Shown: positions 1-8,977 of the stretch, piece after piece | How positions within the stretch are numbered: the first letter of the stretch is position 1 | Layout of the letters: every line of letters begins with the position of its first letter | From: Acidobacteriota bacterium | GTDB taxonomy: Bacteria; Acidobacteriota; Blastocatellia; Chloracidobacteriales; Chloracidobacteriaceae | DNA: 49,154 nt | Direction: 5' to 3' | Assembly (NCBI GenBank): GCA_016208495.1 | Contig: JACQXX010000020.1 | Coordinates: 1-49,154 of the forward strand | The notes under the pieces: model-generated | Seen by the model: the letters and a program-made list of their open reading frames with translations, nothing else | Databases searched by the model: none | What the model was told of the DNA's origin: nothing | Position numbers and translations under genes: made by a program

Positions 1-2
1 AT

Positions 3-113
3 AATGCCATGAGCTGGAGTCGCACGGGCAGTAAAGCCCTCGCCGTTTTGAAAGTCGTTGAACTCAACCAACAATGGCCTTCCTTATGGGATTTCGAGGA
101 TTTGGCTGCCTAA
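3..113 (+). mobile_element. Possible 3' end of a transposase gene (partial)
   Basis: An open frame enters from the left edge and ends at the TAA at 111-113, giving 36 residues. The peptide contains [20 protein letters not shown] followed by a W-x3-W stretch. This pattern (SWS, small residues, then a line of hydrophobics and an N-x2-W end) resembles the C-termini of ISKra4/ISLre2-like transposases. That comparison is from memory. The frame overlaps the start of the next open frame, whose protein lacks its usual N-terminal half, so an insertion sequence probably ends in this region. No terminal inverted repeat could be confirmed because the rest of the element lies outside the window. Confidence 0.42.
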
Positions 114-1215
114 TCTTGATCACAGGATTTGTGACAGAAAGTTTTTATTTGCGGCCCTGATTGTGGCCACGGCCTTGATGCTGCCTGGTTGGCGTCAATC
201 TGAGTTTGGGAAGGAAGTGTTCGTTGATCTCTTATGGGTCAACATTGGTTGGGGACTGCTGAATCTATTGCCGGTCTGGCCATTGGATGGCGGTCAGGTG
301 ATTTGGGAACTGGAACGGATGTTCTCGCGCAAAGCCACGGGGATTGTGACCGAGGTTGTTTCAAGCGTGGTGTGCCTCGCATTGATTGCCGTGGCGCTTG
401 GAACTCCATTTCGAAATTCAGTCATTATCATCTTATGGTTTGGCTTTCCAAACTTTCAGGCGTTATTCAGTCGCCTTCAGCAACGCAGGGAGAAAGGGTT
501 GTGGGGGCAACTTGATGAAATCAAACGACATATCGAAAACCACCAGCCAGCCGAGGCCATTGCGCAGGCCCTTACTCTTTGGGAGCAGGCTTCGAGTCAG
601 GATCTGAAACAACAGGTATTGTGGCTGTTGATTGATGCCAATTTTGAAAACAAGACCTTTGATGACGGATGGTTGTTTGTGCTCCGGTATAAGGTTTTGT
701 TTGGTCCGCTTCCGGACTATGAAGGTGCCTATCTGGTTGAAATGAAGCAGCCGGAGCGGGCCCTGAGTATTCTCAAACCGGAGTTTGAAAAACATCCCCA
801 ATCCTGGGCCACCAGTTACTATCTCCTGGCACTGGCGCAACTTGGCCAGGTGGCGGAGGCTCTCGACCTGTGTCAAACCCTGACCCCATCAACCGAGGTT
901 CTTCGGGTGTTGAACCTGCTTCAGACCGAGGTGTTTTTCCAGGAAAGATATAAAGATTCAATCAAAATTGGAAAGCTGGCGCTTGAATTAGGAGGATCGG
1001 GAAATTTTGCTTACAACATCGCCTGCGCATATTCAAAACTTGGTACTCTGGACCTGGGAATTGAATGGCTGGTGAAGGCGATTGGCCTGGGATTGAACGA
1101 CCCGGCCAGTTTTGATACTGACCCGGATCTTGAATTACTGCGCCAGTCTCCAGGCTATGAACGGGTGGTGCAGGCATTCAAGGCTGATGTCAAACGTCAC
1201 ACACGCGACCAGTGA
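58..1215 (+). CDS. Site-2-protease-like (M50) protein with TPR tail, 5' truncated
   Basis: The frame opens at a TTG at 58, but the first 20 or so codons overlap the putative transposase end and are probably not native. The native part has a hydrophobic segment, then [13 protein letters not shown] (about residues 67-79), the second metal-binding motif (NxxPxxPLDGG) of M50 intramembrane metalloproteases. A second membrane segment follows at about 95-130, then tetratricopeptide-like helices to the end, closing with the DPDLxxLRxxPG pattern often seen at the end of TPR proteins. The HExxH motif that supplies the zinc ligands and catalytic glutamate is absent; in M50 proteins it lies about 100 residues upstream. 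I infer that the 5' half was lost to an insertion and that this is a non-functional remnant. It could also be a native catalytically dead protein, but the overlap with a foreign-looking frame argues against that. Confidence 0.6.
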   Translation: MNSTNNGLPYGISRIWLPNLDHRICDRKFLFAALIVATALMLPGWRQSEFGKEVFVDLLWVNIGWGLLNLLPVWPLDGGQVIWELERMFSRKATGIVTEVVSSVVCLALIAVALGTPFRNSVIIILWFGFPNFQALFSRLQQRREKGLWGQLDEIKRHIENHQPAEAIAQALTLWEQASSQDLKQQVLWLLIDANFENKTFDDGWLFVLRYKVLFGPLPDYEGAYLVEMKQPERALSILKPEFEKHPQSWATSYYLLALAQLGQVAEALDLCQTLTPSTEVLRVLNLLQTEVFFQERYKDSIKIGKLALELGGSGNFAYNIACAYSKLGTLDLGIEWLVKAIGLGLNDPASFDTDPDLELLRQSPGYERVVQAFKADVKRHTRDQ

Positions 1216-1385
1216 TGGTGTCGCTATTCACATTCGGTATGGAAATTGCCCATTGATCATTTCAAGGCCAATCAAGCTCACACTATGCTGGGATCAGAGT
1301 GAAAGTTATTTGATCTCAGCTAGTTGCAGTTTAATTGATCTTGAGTTGAATCAAAATCTTATCTCAAAGGGCAATACCGAACTGT

Positions 1386-2123
1386 ATGAATAAAGCTGTG
1401 TATCTGCTGTTCCTGATTTTTGTTCTCAATCTTAGCTGGTTCAATCAACCCTTGCTGGCACAAGACGAGGCAGTTGTTGAACCCGAAAAAAAATCCTGGG
1501 TAGAATCAACTGGCGCCCGGCAATCTGTCATTGTTGATGCCGGGCTGGCAGCACTCAGAAAAAGCCCAACGTCACAGGGTGAACTCAAACAACGTCTGCG
1601 GGTTGGGCGCAAGCTCTACGTTTTGTCACAAACCCGAAATCGAAAAGGCCAGATATACTATTGGGTGGCGGTCACCCGCCGGACGCGTGGCTGGATTGAT
1701 GGCCGGGCCCTGGCGCGGTCTGGAACCCGTGGTGATGATGTCCGGTTGTGGAAGTTGATTTTGGCAGAGTCAAACCACTTTGAGCAGTTGCGGCTCTGTC
1801 AGATTTTTTTCAGTTTATTCAAACAATCCAAATTGACACCGCAGGTGCTCTGGCAACTGGCCGAGACGGCACAGGCTGAGGCCAGGACCCTGAACTCCCG
1901 AATCCAGCGACGGGCAAAAGAAGCTGCTGCCTCAGAAAATGCCGATCTGGCAGCCTATATTGAAAATGATGTGGGATTGGACCGCTATAACCGGTTGGGT
2001 ATCATTTTCCAGTTTCAGTCTGACACCGGAGAACTGGTCTATGACGGATGGGCACTCCGCCAGCTTCAAAAACGCTTCCCAAAATTTAAACCCCAGACCC
2101 AGGTTCCATCCGCCAGCCCATAA
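1386..2123 (+). CDS. Secreted SH3-like domain protein of unknown function
   Basis: This 245-residue protein starts at ATG 1386 with a clear signal peptide (MNKAVYLLFLIFVLNLSWF, cleavage probably after LLA-Q at about residue 25). Residues 48-105 look like a bacterial SH3 fold: an alanine/leucine strand with RKSP, a strand ending KLYVLSQT, then YYWVAVTRRTRGWID, a typical W-V-x-G/RGWI ending. Such domains usually bind cell-wall peptides or glycans. The rest is helical and charged, with no motif I recognise. No good Shine-Dalgarno sequence is visible. The TAA stop at 2121-2123 lies inside a dispersed repeat that starts at 2118, so the original C-terminus may have been longer. Confidence 0.6.
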   Translation: MNKAVYLLFLIFVLNLSWFNQPLLAQDEAVVEPEKKSWVESTGARQSVIVDAGLAALRKSPTSQGELKQRLRVGRKLYVLSQTRNRKGQIYYWVAVTRRTRGWIDGRALARSGTRGDDVRLWKLILAESNHFEQLRLCQIFFSLFKQSKLTPQVLWQLAETAQAEARTLNSRIQRRAKEAAASENADLAAYIENDVGLDRYNRLGIIFQFQSDTGELVYDGWALRQLQKRFPKFKPQTQVPSASP

Positions 2124-2200
2124 GTGCCAAAGATAAAAGGTTTGAGGCCCGAAGGGTCGTCGTTTAATAGCCGTGGTGCGAAGCCCACGGTCACGGCCAG
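2118..2200 (+). repeat. Truncated copy of the CCATAAG-type repeat element
   Basis: The stretch beginning CCATAAGTGCCAAAGATAA matches, with a few changes, the left 75 or so bases of the element at 43627-43786. The match includes the shared GGGTCGTCGT and AATAGCCGTGGTGCGAAGCC blocks. The inner hairpin CCGTGG/CCACGG is kept. No right terminal repeat is found before the holB stop, so the copy is degenerate or truncated. Confidence 0.7.
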
Positions 2201-2235
2201 GTTGGGAGCCCCACCCTACAAGAGAGCCACACGCC

Positions 2236-3228
2236 CTACTGGCGCACTGGCTGAATAAACTCCAGAAACATCGCCTCAAGCTGCATGGTTCGGTTGGCGT
2301 TGCGAACCATGTTTTTGCGGATATCTTCAAAACTGCGAAGGAGTTGGGCCAGCCGTTCAATGGTGAATTGCTGGCTGATTGATTTGAGCTTTGTGAGGAC
2401 ATCCAGGTGAATCAGTTTTTCTTCCTCGACTTTGGTCAGCAGATACAGAACGTCGTGCAGGACGCTCTCAATCAGGTTTAAGCGGGCTTCAAATTCGTCA
2501 CGCTCTTTTTTTCCAAAATGTGTCGCGGCTTTAAACAGTCGAACGCGCTGGGTGCCTTTGCCGAGCAATTCAATGAGTTCGAGGACTTCTTTTCGCATTG
2601 CGCGATATTCCGTAAGGTCAATTCCGGTGACTCGACCGGGGCTTCCAAGGGCAATGCGCGCCAGAAGCTGGTTTTCTTCAACTGGCCGTCGGACGTTTTG
2701 ACTCAGATAGGCTTCCATTTCAGCAATCGTCAGTGGTTGAAATCGGAAGATTTGACATCGTGAGCGGATGGTCTCAAGTAACGCCTGGGCATTTGGAGTA
2801 ACCAAAATCAGGGATGTATGAATCGGCGGTTCCTCCAGCATTTTCAGCAAGGCATTGGCGGCATTGAGGTTCATCCGTTCGGCTGAATCAAAAATCACCA
2901 CTCGTCGGTTTCCTTCAAACGGTTCAAAACTCAGCTTTTCGAGTTCGGTTCGGATTTGGGCAACTTTGATAAAAGCCCCGTCTGGCGAAATCAATTGAAC
3001 GTCAGGGTGTTCCTTTTTCTCGATCCGCAAGCAGGTCGCACAGTGCCCACAGCCGACAAACGGGGAAACCGGGCAGTTGTATGCTTGAGCCAGGGCCAGA
3101 GCAAATTGACGTTTTCCAATCCCTTCCGGTCCTGTAAAGAGAAGCGAATGCGGAAGCCGATTTTGCCCAAGTCCCCGAAGCAAAAGGTCTTTGAGTGGTT
3201 GATTCCCAAATAATTGATCAAATGACAT
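2236..3228 (-). CDS. holB: DNA polymerase III delta' subunit (clamp loader)
   Basis: This 330-residue protein is the delta' subunit of the clamp-loader complex, which places the beta sliding clamp on DNA during replication. It has a P-loop-like GPEGIGKRQF near residue 34, the zinc module CGHCATC followed by EHPDV near 60-76, and a VVIFDSAERMN Walker-B region. NAANALLKMLEEPP and SRCQIFRF (sensor/arginine region) follow; all are hallmarks of the DnaX/HolB AAA+ family. Its length is normal. The start is ATG 3228, with no strong ribosome-binding site visible. It lies 44 bp downstream of the ATP-grasp gene on the same strand and is probably co-transcribed with it. Confidence 0.93.
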   Translation of the reverse strand: MSFDQLFGNQPLKDLLLRGLGQNRLPHSLLFTGPEGIGKRQFALALAQAYNCPVSPFVGCGHCATCLRIEKKEHPDVQLISPDGAFIKVAQIRTELEKLSFEPFEGNRRVVIFDSAERMNLNAANALLKMLEEPPIHTSLILVTPNAQALLETIRSRCQIFRFQPLTIAEMEAYLSQNVRRPVEENQLLARIALGSPGRVTGIDLTEYRAMRKEVLELIELLGKGTQRVRLFKAATHFGKKERDEFEARLNLIESVLHDVLYLLTKVEEEKLIHLDVLTKLKSISQQFTIERLAQLLRSFEDIRKNMVRNANRTMQLEAMFLEFIQPVRQ

Positions 3229-3240
3229 AAAGCTGAGAGG

Positions 3241-3270
3241 TCAGTCCCACCTGCGTGAGCGGGCGGGTGG
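3241..3270. repeat. Dispersed hairpin repeat, copy 1
   Basis: The sequence TCAGTCCCACCTGCGTGAGC followed by GGGCGGGTGG recurs, inverted and with small differences, at 37278-37304. CCCACCTGC and the GGGTGG end can pair. It fills the 44-bp gap between the ATP-grasp gene and holB. Confidence 0.6.
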
Positions 3271-3272
3271 AT

Positions 3273-4619
3273 TTATTCCAGAATTAACAACGGGGCTTCG
3301 CCGCCGCCGGAGGACACATTGACCAGTGATGTCGCCGCCAGGCGGACCATTCCGCCTTCAACCTGGTTGTTAAACAGGTAAGGATCAAAATCAACCAGAA
3401 GTTCGTGGGTTTCAATGCGGTCGGTGAAAAGGGGAATTTTGATTTTTTGAACTGGAACTCGTTCCTGCACCACATAATCATGATCAATGGCCAGCTTGAT
3501 GGCTGCTTCCCAGGCTGATTGATCCACGTCCCATCCAATCACCACACCATGTCCGCCGTAATCATCACTTGGTTTGAGGACCAGATGGCTCCGATTTTGC
3601 GAAATAAAATCAAGTAAATCAATGGTTTCGCCTTTATGGGTTGATTTGCCGGCTTGAACCAGGCGCGTCCAGGGAATGTGGTTGCGAAAGACCTGTACCT
3701 GTTCAGGTGTGAACAGGTGTTCAAATTGTTCGTCGCTGAGAATGGCAAACCCAGCTTTTTTGTGGGCAATTTTGGCCCGAAACGAGTTGATCATACAGAC
3801 CCGATGCCCGGCATAGGCACGCACGAGCGGGTGTGTCTCGTCAAATTTCTCCAGAAACTCGTGAATGATCACCCGTTTGTAAAAGATATCAATCGCGAAA
3901 TCGCCATATCTGAGTACCTGATTATCATATTCCAGTTCGTGCGGATCACAGATTACCGTTGGGTAGCCCTGTGATTCAAAATAGATTTTCAGGACTTCGA
4001 ATTCGCTCCAGGTTGGCACACCCCGCCAGTCTACAATGCCAATGTGTGGTTTTTCCTTACTTCCGCCCCAGGCCCGGTAGGCCTCCACCAGGGCCCGCAG
4101 GAGCCGGGTTTGTGGATCGGGAATCCAATGTGGAAATTTCTCAAGAAATTCCCGCAAATGCGGGAGCTTGAAAAAAATATTACTCATCAGTGCCTGATCC
4201 GAGATTCCAGCCGGAGTTTCGGCATTATATTCCAAAAACTGAAACCCAGTGTCGGTACAGAAGGTGTCCAGGCGACTGGTCACACACAGCCGGGGATAGC
4301 CGGGATCCAGCCGGGCCATGGTTTCTTCTTTGGGTCTTAACCCAAGGCGGGCCATAATATGGGGATTTTGAAGCGCCACTGCCGCCAGATGTTCAAATGC
4401 CGTGGCCAAAGCTTCAGCCGCATCACTGATGGCCTGATACTGAGACCGATGCAGAATATGGGGACGCAAAAATGGGCACAGCGGACGCGTTCCATGCAAC
4501 AGGCCCTGGTCGCGCTCGGCTATAAGCAATTGGTCAAACAGGGCGGGGCTCAGTGATGTGTCACTGGCAATTCGCTGGTCAAGCCAGGCCAGAGCCGGCA
4601 CGAGAGCTGGGTGAGTCAT
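3273..4619 (-). CDS. ATP-grasp family protein (circularly permuted type), substrate unknown
   Basis: The frame is open from a GTG at 4835, but I choose ATG 4619 (448 residues). It has AAGGA about 9 nt upstream, and the longer version would run through the dnaK promoter region. The protein resembles circularly permuted ATP-grasp enzymes and glutathionylspermidine-synthase-like ligases. Signs of this are FLEYNAETPAGISDQ near residue 140, IGIVDWRGVPTWSEFEVLK, and a late ATP-binding segment LVLKPSDDYGGHGVVIGW followed by DYVVQERV. In ATP-grasp enzymes the VLKP lysine and the VQE glutamate contact ATP. Such enzymes form amide bonds between a carboxylate and an amine; the substrate cannot be read from sequence. 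It is divergent from dnaK and is followed by holB. Confidence 0.7.
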   Translation of the reverse strand: MTHPALVPALAWLDQRIASDTSLSPALFDQLLIAERDQGLLHGTRPLCPFLRPHILHRSQYQAISDAAEALATAFEHLAAVALQNPHIMARLGLRPKEETMARLDPGYPRLCVTSRLDTFCTDTGFQFLEYNAETPAGISDQALMSNIFFKLPHLREFLEKFPHWIPDPQTRLLRALVEAYRAWGGSKEKPHIGIVDWRGVPTWSEFEVLKIYFESQGYPTVICDPHELEYDNQVLRYGDFAIDIFYKRVIIHEFLEKFDETHPLVRAYAGHRVCMINSFRAKIAHKKAGFAILSDEQFEHLFTPEQVQVFRNHIPWTRLVQAGKSTHKGETIDLLDFISQNRSHLVLKPSDDYGGHGVVIGWDVDQSAWEAAIKLAIDHDYVVQERVPVQKIKIPLFTDRIETHELLVDFDPYLFNNQVEGGMVRLAATSLVNVSSGGGEAPLLILE

Positions 4620-4819
4620 AACGGCAAATCCTTGAGGGAGAGGGAAATTGAGACCGAAAACCACACCGTGGGGCTGGAACTGGTGCGCGCGATACTCTAG
4701 CGGAAGAGGGCTGAATTCGCCATGAAAAAAATGAGATTGGAAAGTCAGTATATGCCGAACCTGCACGGAAGTGGTGGGAAGAAACTTGGAAAAAGTTGGG
4801 TGTCTTAATGTCAAAAAAA

Positions 4820-4840
4820 CTTGACAAGGATACACTCAGG
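4820..4840. promoter_or_regulatory. HAIR-like HspR operator
   Basis: CTTGACA-N7-ACTCAGG matches 11 of 14 positions of the HspR-binding HAIR inverted repeat known from actinobacteria (CTTGAGT-N7-ACTCAAG), with the exact 7-nt spacing. It overlaps the -35 box of the dnaK promoter. HspR is encoded in the same operon, so autoregulation is expected. The match is seen in the sequence; binding is inferred. Confidence 0.65.
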
Positions 4841-4849
4841 TATTACACT
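4821..4849 (+). promoter_or_regulatory. Sigma-70-type promoter of dnaK
   Basis: A perfect -35 TTGACA (4821-4826) is followed after 17 bp by TACACT (4844-4849), a good -10. It lies about 85 nt upstream of the dnaK ATG. Confidence 0.65.
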
Positions 4850-4933
4850 CGGCCCAGATTCAACAATGGCACCTTCGGTAGAAGGCAGCCAGAATTAATA
4901 CCTTCTTAAAGGAAATGGGTTGGAGGCAATCGA

Positions 4934-6859
4934 ATGGGCAAGATTATTGGAATCGACTTAGGAACGACAAACTCGGTAGTCGCCGTGATGGAAGGCGGCG
5001 AACCAGTTGTGATTACAAATGCTGAAGGAGCGCGAACAACTCCGTCAGTGGTGGCATTTACCAAAGATGGAAATCGCCTGGTGGGGCAGGTCGCCAAACG
5101 TCAGGCGGTGACCAATCCTGAAAACACAATCTATTCCATCAAGCGCTTTATGGGCCGTCGCTATAATGAGGTGTCTGGCGAAATTACCCAGGTGCCGTTT
5201 TCGGTTCAACCCGCTTCCAATGGGGATGTTCGGGTGATGGCTGGAAGCAAGGAATGGGCGCCGCCGGAATTGTCAGCGATGGTGCTTCAGAAATTGAAGA
5301 CCGCCGCCGAAGAATATCTGGGGCAACCCGTAACCGAAGCTGTGATTACGGTGCCGGCCTACTTTAACGATGCTCAGCGGCAGGCAACCAAAGATGCCGG
5401 ACGAATTGCTGGTTTGGACGTCAAGCGGATTGTGAACGAACCAACCGCGGCGGCGCTGGCTTACGGATTGGATAAGAAAAAAGAAGAAGTGATTGCGGTT
5501 TTTGACTTCGGCGGCGGTACGTTTGACATTTCAATCCTCGAAGTCGGCGAAGGCGTGGTTGAGGTGAAAGCCACCAACGGTGATACCCACCTGGGTGGTG
5601 ATGATATTGATAAACGTCTGATTGAATGGATCATTTCAGAATTCAAGAAGGATCAGGGCATTGATATTTCGTCTGACAAGATGGCCTTGCAGCGGCTGAA
5701 AGAAGCGGCTGAAAAAGCCAAAATGGAACTGTCATCGGCGTTGGAAACAGAAATCAACCTGCCGTTTATCACGGCTGACGCTTCTGGGCCAAAACATCTG
5801 GTGATGCGCCTGACTCGGGCGAAGTTTGAAAGCCTGGTGGATGACATTCTGCGTCGGACGCTCGAACCCTGCCGACTGGCGATGGAAGATGCCGATATGA
5901 AGCCATCTCAAATCCACGAAGTCGTGCTGGTTGGTGGTTCAACCCGGATTCCGAAGGTTCAGCAACTGGTGCGTGAATTTTTTGGCAAAGAGCCGAATAA
6001 ATCGGTCAATCCAGATGAAGTCGTGGCCGTCGGCGCGGCGGTTCAGGCTGGGGTTTTGGCGGGTGATGTCAAAGATCTGTTGCTTCTGGACGTGACGCCG
6101 CTGTCACTGGGGATTGAAACCCTGGGTGGCGTGACCACGGTGTTGATTCCACGCAATACCACGATTCCAACCCGCAAAAGCGAAGTCTTTTCAACGGCGG
6201 CTGACAACCAGACCTCGGTTGAAGTCCACGTGCTGCAGGGTGAACGCCCAATGGCGCGCGACAACCGGACCCTGGCCCAGTTCCGATTGATCGGAATACC
6301 GCCGGCACCGCGTGGGGTGCCTCAAATCGAAGTCACGTTCGATATTGATGCCAACGGCATTGTGAATGTGTCGGCCAAGGATTTAGGCACTGGACGCGAA
6401 CAAAAAATCACAATTACGGCCAGTTCGGGATTGGCCAAGGATGAAATTGACCGGATGGTTCGCGATGCTGAATCAAACGCGGCGACTGACCAGCAGCGTC
6501 GTGAGCAAATTGAATCGAAAAACCGACTTGACTCGCTGGTGTACCAGACTGAAAAGGCGTTGTCTGAAAATCGGGATAAGGTTGATGCTGCCACGATCAG
6601 CGAGATTGAAGCTGCACTCAACGAATCAAAATCCAAGCTTGAAACGGCCAGCTTGTCGGAACTCAACAGCCTGTATGAAAAACTCAGCCGCAGTTCACAA
6701 AAACTGGCTGAAGTCATTTATCGTCAGGGTGGGGCCGGTGCTCCTCCAGGTGGATCAGCCAGTGGCGCCTCGGCCTCAGCCGGTGCCGGCGGCGCAACAT
6801 CTAAATCAGATGACGATGTGATTGATGCCGAATACGTTGATGTGGACGACAAGAAGTAG
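4934..6859 (+). CDS. dnaK: Molecular chaperone DnaK (Hsp70)
   Basis: This is a full-length 641-residue Hsp70, the ATP-driven cytosolic chaperone that folds new and stress-damaged proteins. It has the N-terminal phosphate motif [16 protein letters not shown] (residues 5-20), [11 protein letters not shown], the second phosphate motif [12 protein letters not shown] and [13 protein letters not shown]. The linker [19 protein letters not shown] leads into the substrate-binding beta domain and helical lid. The tail is Gly/Ala/Ser-rich and ends in an acidic [16 protein letters not shown] tail typical of bacterial DnaK. The start at ATG 4934 has GGAGG 8 nt upstream. It is the first gene of dnaK-dnaJ-hspR; no grpE is present in the window. 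The upstream HAIR-like site suggests repression by HspR. Confidence 0.98.
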   Translation: MGKIIGIDLGTTNSVVAVMEGGEPVVITNAEGARTTPSVVAFTKDGNRLVGQVAKRQAVTNPENTIYSIKRFMGRRYNEVSGEITQVPFSVQPASNGDVRVMAGSKEWAPPELSAMVLQKLKTAAEEYLGQPVTEAVITVPAYFNDAQRQATKDAGRIAGLDVKRIVNEPTAAALAYGLDKKKEEVIAVFDFGGGTFDISILEVGEGVVEVKATNGDTHLGGDDIDKRLIEWIISEFKKDQGIDISSDKMALQRLKEAAEKAKMELSSALETEINLPFITADASGPKHLVMRLTRAKFESLVDDILRRTLEPCRLAMEDADMKPSQIHEVVLVGGSTRIPKVQQLVREFFGKEPNKSVNPDEVVAVGAAVQAGVLAGDVKDLLLLDVTPLSLGIETLGGVTTVLIPRNTTIPTRKSEVFSTAADNQTSVEVHVLQGERPMARDNRTLAQFRLIGIPPAPRGVPQIEVTFDIDANGIVNVSAKDLGTGREQKITITASSGLAKDEIDRMVRDAESNAATDQQRREQIESKNRLDSLVYQTEKALSENRDKVDAATISEIEAALNESKSKLETASLSELNSLYEKLSRSSQKLAEVIYRQGGAGAPPGGSASGASASAGAGGATSKSDDDVIDAEYVDVDDKK

Positions 6860-6901
6860 TCCCGATCACGGTTGAAACTTCAGATCACAGTGGTGTCAGG
6901 A

Positions 6902-6940
6902 CAATGAGGAGAAGGCTTTGCTGTCAAGAAAACGGCTTTC
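6902..6940 (+). terminator. Hairpin between dnaK and dnaJ
   Basis: A GAGGAGAAGG arm and a CCGTTTTC-proximal GGCTTTCTCCTC arm can form a stem in the 162-bp dnaK-dnaJ gap. No long T-run follows, so it may be an attenuator or an RNA-processing site that lowers dnaJ expression relative to dnaK. The function is inferred. Confidence 0.4.
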
Positions 6941-7021
6941 TCCTCAACCTGTTTCTGGACTCTTTTCCGGTGGGTCCTTTCGCCTGGACCTGTATCAATT
7001 CACATCTGTTGAGGCTGCCGT

Positions 7022-8122
7022 ATGGCAAATGAAGACTATTACACCTTGCTTGGGATCGCGAAATCGGCCTCAGCCGAGGAAATCAAAAAGGCATATCGCA
7101 AATTAGCCCGGAAGTATCACCCTGATCTCAACCCAGGTGATAAAGTGGCCGAAGAGAAATTCAAAAAAATCTCTGAAGCCTTCGAAGTGCTCAGCGATCC
7201 GAAGAAACGCGAAATCTACGATAAATTTGGCAGCTATAATGAAAGCTATGCCAATGCCGGCCCGGGCGGTTTTGGCGGCTTTGATTTCGGAGATATGGGA
7301 AGTGGTTCATTCCGCGACATTTTTTCAGAATTATTCAGCGGAGGGAAAGCCGCGGCGGCATCTGGCCCCAGCACCCAGCGCGGCGCTGATATTGAGTATC
7401 CGCTCGCCATTTCGTTTGAAGACGCTGCCAATGGATTGACCGCGACCATCACGATCAGTCGCAATGAAAGTTGCACCAGTTGCAATTCGACCGGAGATGG
7501 GCCCGGACCAACCACAACGTGCGGCACCTGTAATGGAACCGGCCAACGGGGACCCAATCGCATGGGATTTGGGTTGAATATGCCCTGCAGTGCCTGTAAT
7601 GGAACCGGAAAACGACGACCAATTTGTGTGGCCTGTCGCGGTCAGGGTGTGCTCTTAAAGTCCGAAGCCGTCAAGGTTCGCATCCCGGCTGGGGTGGATA
7701 CTGGCTCGCGGGTTCGAGTTCCCGGCAAAGGCCATGCGGGTGTGCGCGGCGGACAGGCGGGGGATTTATTGATCATTACCAATGTTGGAGTGCATCAATA
7801 TTTTGTTCGCAAAGGGGATAATATCCACTGCACGATTCCGATTACGGTTCCAGAAGCCGCGCTTGGCACCAAGATCGAAGTCCCCACGATCAATGGCAAG
7901 GCCGTTCTGCGAATTCCACCCGGTACGCAATCCGGACAGCAGTTCCGGTTGCGGGACAAAGGATTTCCAATCCTTCGAAGTCAAGGCCAGGAACGGGGAG
8001 ATCAGTATGTCGAAGTCCGAATTACCCTTCCAAAGGTCATCAGTGAAGAGACCAAGGAAATTTTGCGACAGTTTGCAAAGTTGAATCCAGAAAATCCTCG
8101 GGCTGAAATCGGACTTTCCTAA
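7022..8122 (+). CDS. dnaJ: Co-chaperone DnaJ (type I Hsp40)
   Basis: This 366-residue protein stimulates the DnaK ATPase and delivers substrates. Residues 4-70 form the J domain with the essential HPD at 33-35, followed by a Gly/Phe-rich linker ([14 protein letters not shown]). Four CxxCxxxG zinc repeats follow ([32 protein letters not shown]), then the two C-terminal substrate domains. All features of a class A J-protein are intact. The start at ATG 7022 is preceded by GAGG. It is co-directional with dnaK and followed by hspR after a repeat-filled gap. Confidence 0.97.
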   Translation: MANEDYYTLLGIAKSASAEEIKKAYRKLARKYHPDLNPGDKVAEEKFKKISEAFEVLSDPKKREIYDKFGSYNESYANAGPGGFGGFDFGDMGSGSFRDIFSELFSGGKAAAASGPSTQRGADIEYPLAISFEDAANGLTATITISRNESCTSCNSTGDGPGPTTTCGTCNGTGQRGPNRMGFGLNMPCSACNGTGKRRPICVACRGQGVLLKSEAVKVRIPAGVDTGSRVRVPGKGHAGVRGGQAGDLLIITNVGVHQYFVRKGDNIHCTIPITVPEAALGTKIEVPTINGKAVLRIPPGTQSGQQFRLRDKGFPILRSQGQERGDQYVEVRITLPKVISEETKEILRQFAKLNPENPRAEIGLS

Positions 8123-8126
8123 TCGA

Positions 8127-8262
8127 ATGAAAAATGAAGAAAGTGGTGAGTGGTTGGTGGTGAGTGGTTGGTGCTTCTTCGAAGGTCTTGCTTTCTAAGC
8201 ATCAGGTACTAATCACTCACCACCAACCGCTCACCACTATGAATTTTCTTCATTCTTCATCC
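8127..8262. repeat. Inverted repeat built from short tandem units (dnaJ-hspR gap)
   Basis: The left arm 8142-8166 (GTGGTGAGTGGTTGGTGGTG type) pairs with 8214-8238 at 24 of 25 positions. Outer AATGAAGAA-type sequence on the left (8133-8141) is mirrored by TTCTTCATTCTTCAT on the right (8247-8261). The loop holds CTTCTTCGAAGGTCTTG, related to the core found at 9413 and 17405. The hairpin separates dnaJ from hspR and could set the hspR transcript level. Confidence 0.75.
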
Positions 8263-8283
8263 AATTGAATTTGGAGGTTGGTT

Positions 8284-8784
8284 GTGGTTCAAGAGCGGAA
8301 GAAGCGACCCAAGCGATACACTATCGGTGTGGTGGCCAATACATTTGGCATTCACGAACAAACGCTTCGGCTGTATGAACGTGAAGGTCTTCTGACGCCG
8401 TCCCGGTCAGAAAAAAACACCCGGTACTACACTGATGATGACCTGGAAAAACTGAAGATGATCTTGAGTTTGACTCGGGATATGGGGGTCAACCTGGCTG
8501 GAGTGCAAATCATTATTGATTTACGGCAGCGCATGGACGAGATGCAGCGAGACTTCAATCGGTTTTTAGAGTATCTGCGCGAACAAATTGCTGAAAACAT
8601 GGCTGTTGACCAGGAGCACCTGCAAAATGCGCTGGTGCGAACTCCCCCAAGCCATCTGGTGATCATTGAGCAAACCGAGCGCCGCACGTCACGGGGGAAT
8701 GCGCTTTCAAAAACAGCCCGACAAATTAAAATTGAGACCGCCGATGATCCAATCACAATTGATCTGGATCAAAATCAATCCTGA
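8284..8784 (+). CDS. hspR: HspR-like MerR-family heat-shock repressor
   Basis: This 166-residue MerR-type regulator has an N-terminal winged helix (IGVVANTFGIHEQTLRLYER, then EGLLTPSRSEKNTRYYTDDD) and a short helical dimerisation region. HspR proteins repress the dnaK operon and use DnaK as co-repressor; the position right after dnaK-dnaJ is the usual one. The frame can start at TTG 8278, but GGAGG at 8273-8277 is only properly spaced for GTG 8284, so I use that start. The C-terminal 60 residues are longer than in actinobacterial HspR and show no motif. A HAIR-like operator lies upstream of dnaK. Confidence 0.87.
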   Translation: MVQERKKRPKRYTIGVVANTFGIHEQTLRLYEREGLLTPSRSEKNTRYYTDDDLEKLKMILSLTRDMGVNLAGVQIIIDLRQRMDEMQRDFNRFLEYLREQIAENMAVDQEHLQNALVRTPPSHLVIIEQTERRTSRGNALSKTARQIKIETADDPITIDLDQNQS

Positions 8785-8885
8785 TACCATTGAGGGCTGG
8801 GGGGATCAGGACTCAGGGAAATACAATCCTATCAACGACTTAACCTCTTGCTCATACAAGAGGAACTTTCCAAAGTGGTATTAAA

Positions 8886-8951
8886 GAAAACGGGCTGAAG
8901 AGATCGAGTTTATGGAAAGCACCTTCCAACTCGCACGCTTCAGCCCGTTTG
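8886..8951. terminator. Bidirectional hairpin between hspR and a convergent gene
   Basis: AAACGGGCTGAAG (about 8887-8900) and CTTCAGCCCGTTT (8938-8950) form a 13-bp stem flanked by A/T-rich bases on both sides. This is consistent with a terminator serving both convergent genes. It is related to the GGGCTGAAGA repeat family seen elsewhere in the window. Confidence 0.65.
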
Positions 8952-8977
8952 CGTTTGAACCCTTCTTCGGTGTTCGC

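Noticed and set aside
1932-2402. Minus-strand frame with RGLRTTAIKRRPFGP
   Set aside because: The peptide is a translation of the dispersed repeat; a similar peptide appears opposite 43627-43786. Not a gene.
4836-4933. CIRCE element (HrcA operator) before dnaK
   Set aside because: No TTAGCACTC-N9-GAGTGCTAA-like repeat was found; a HAIR-like site is present instead.
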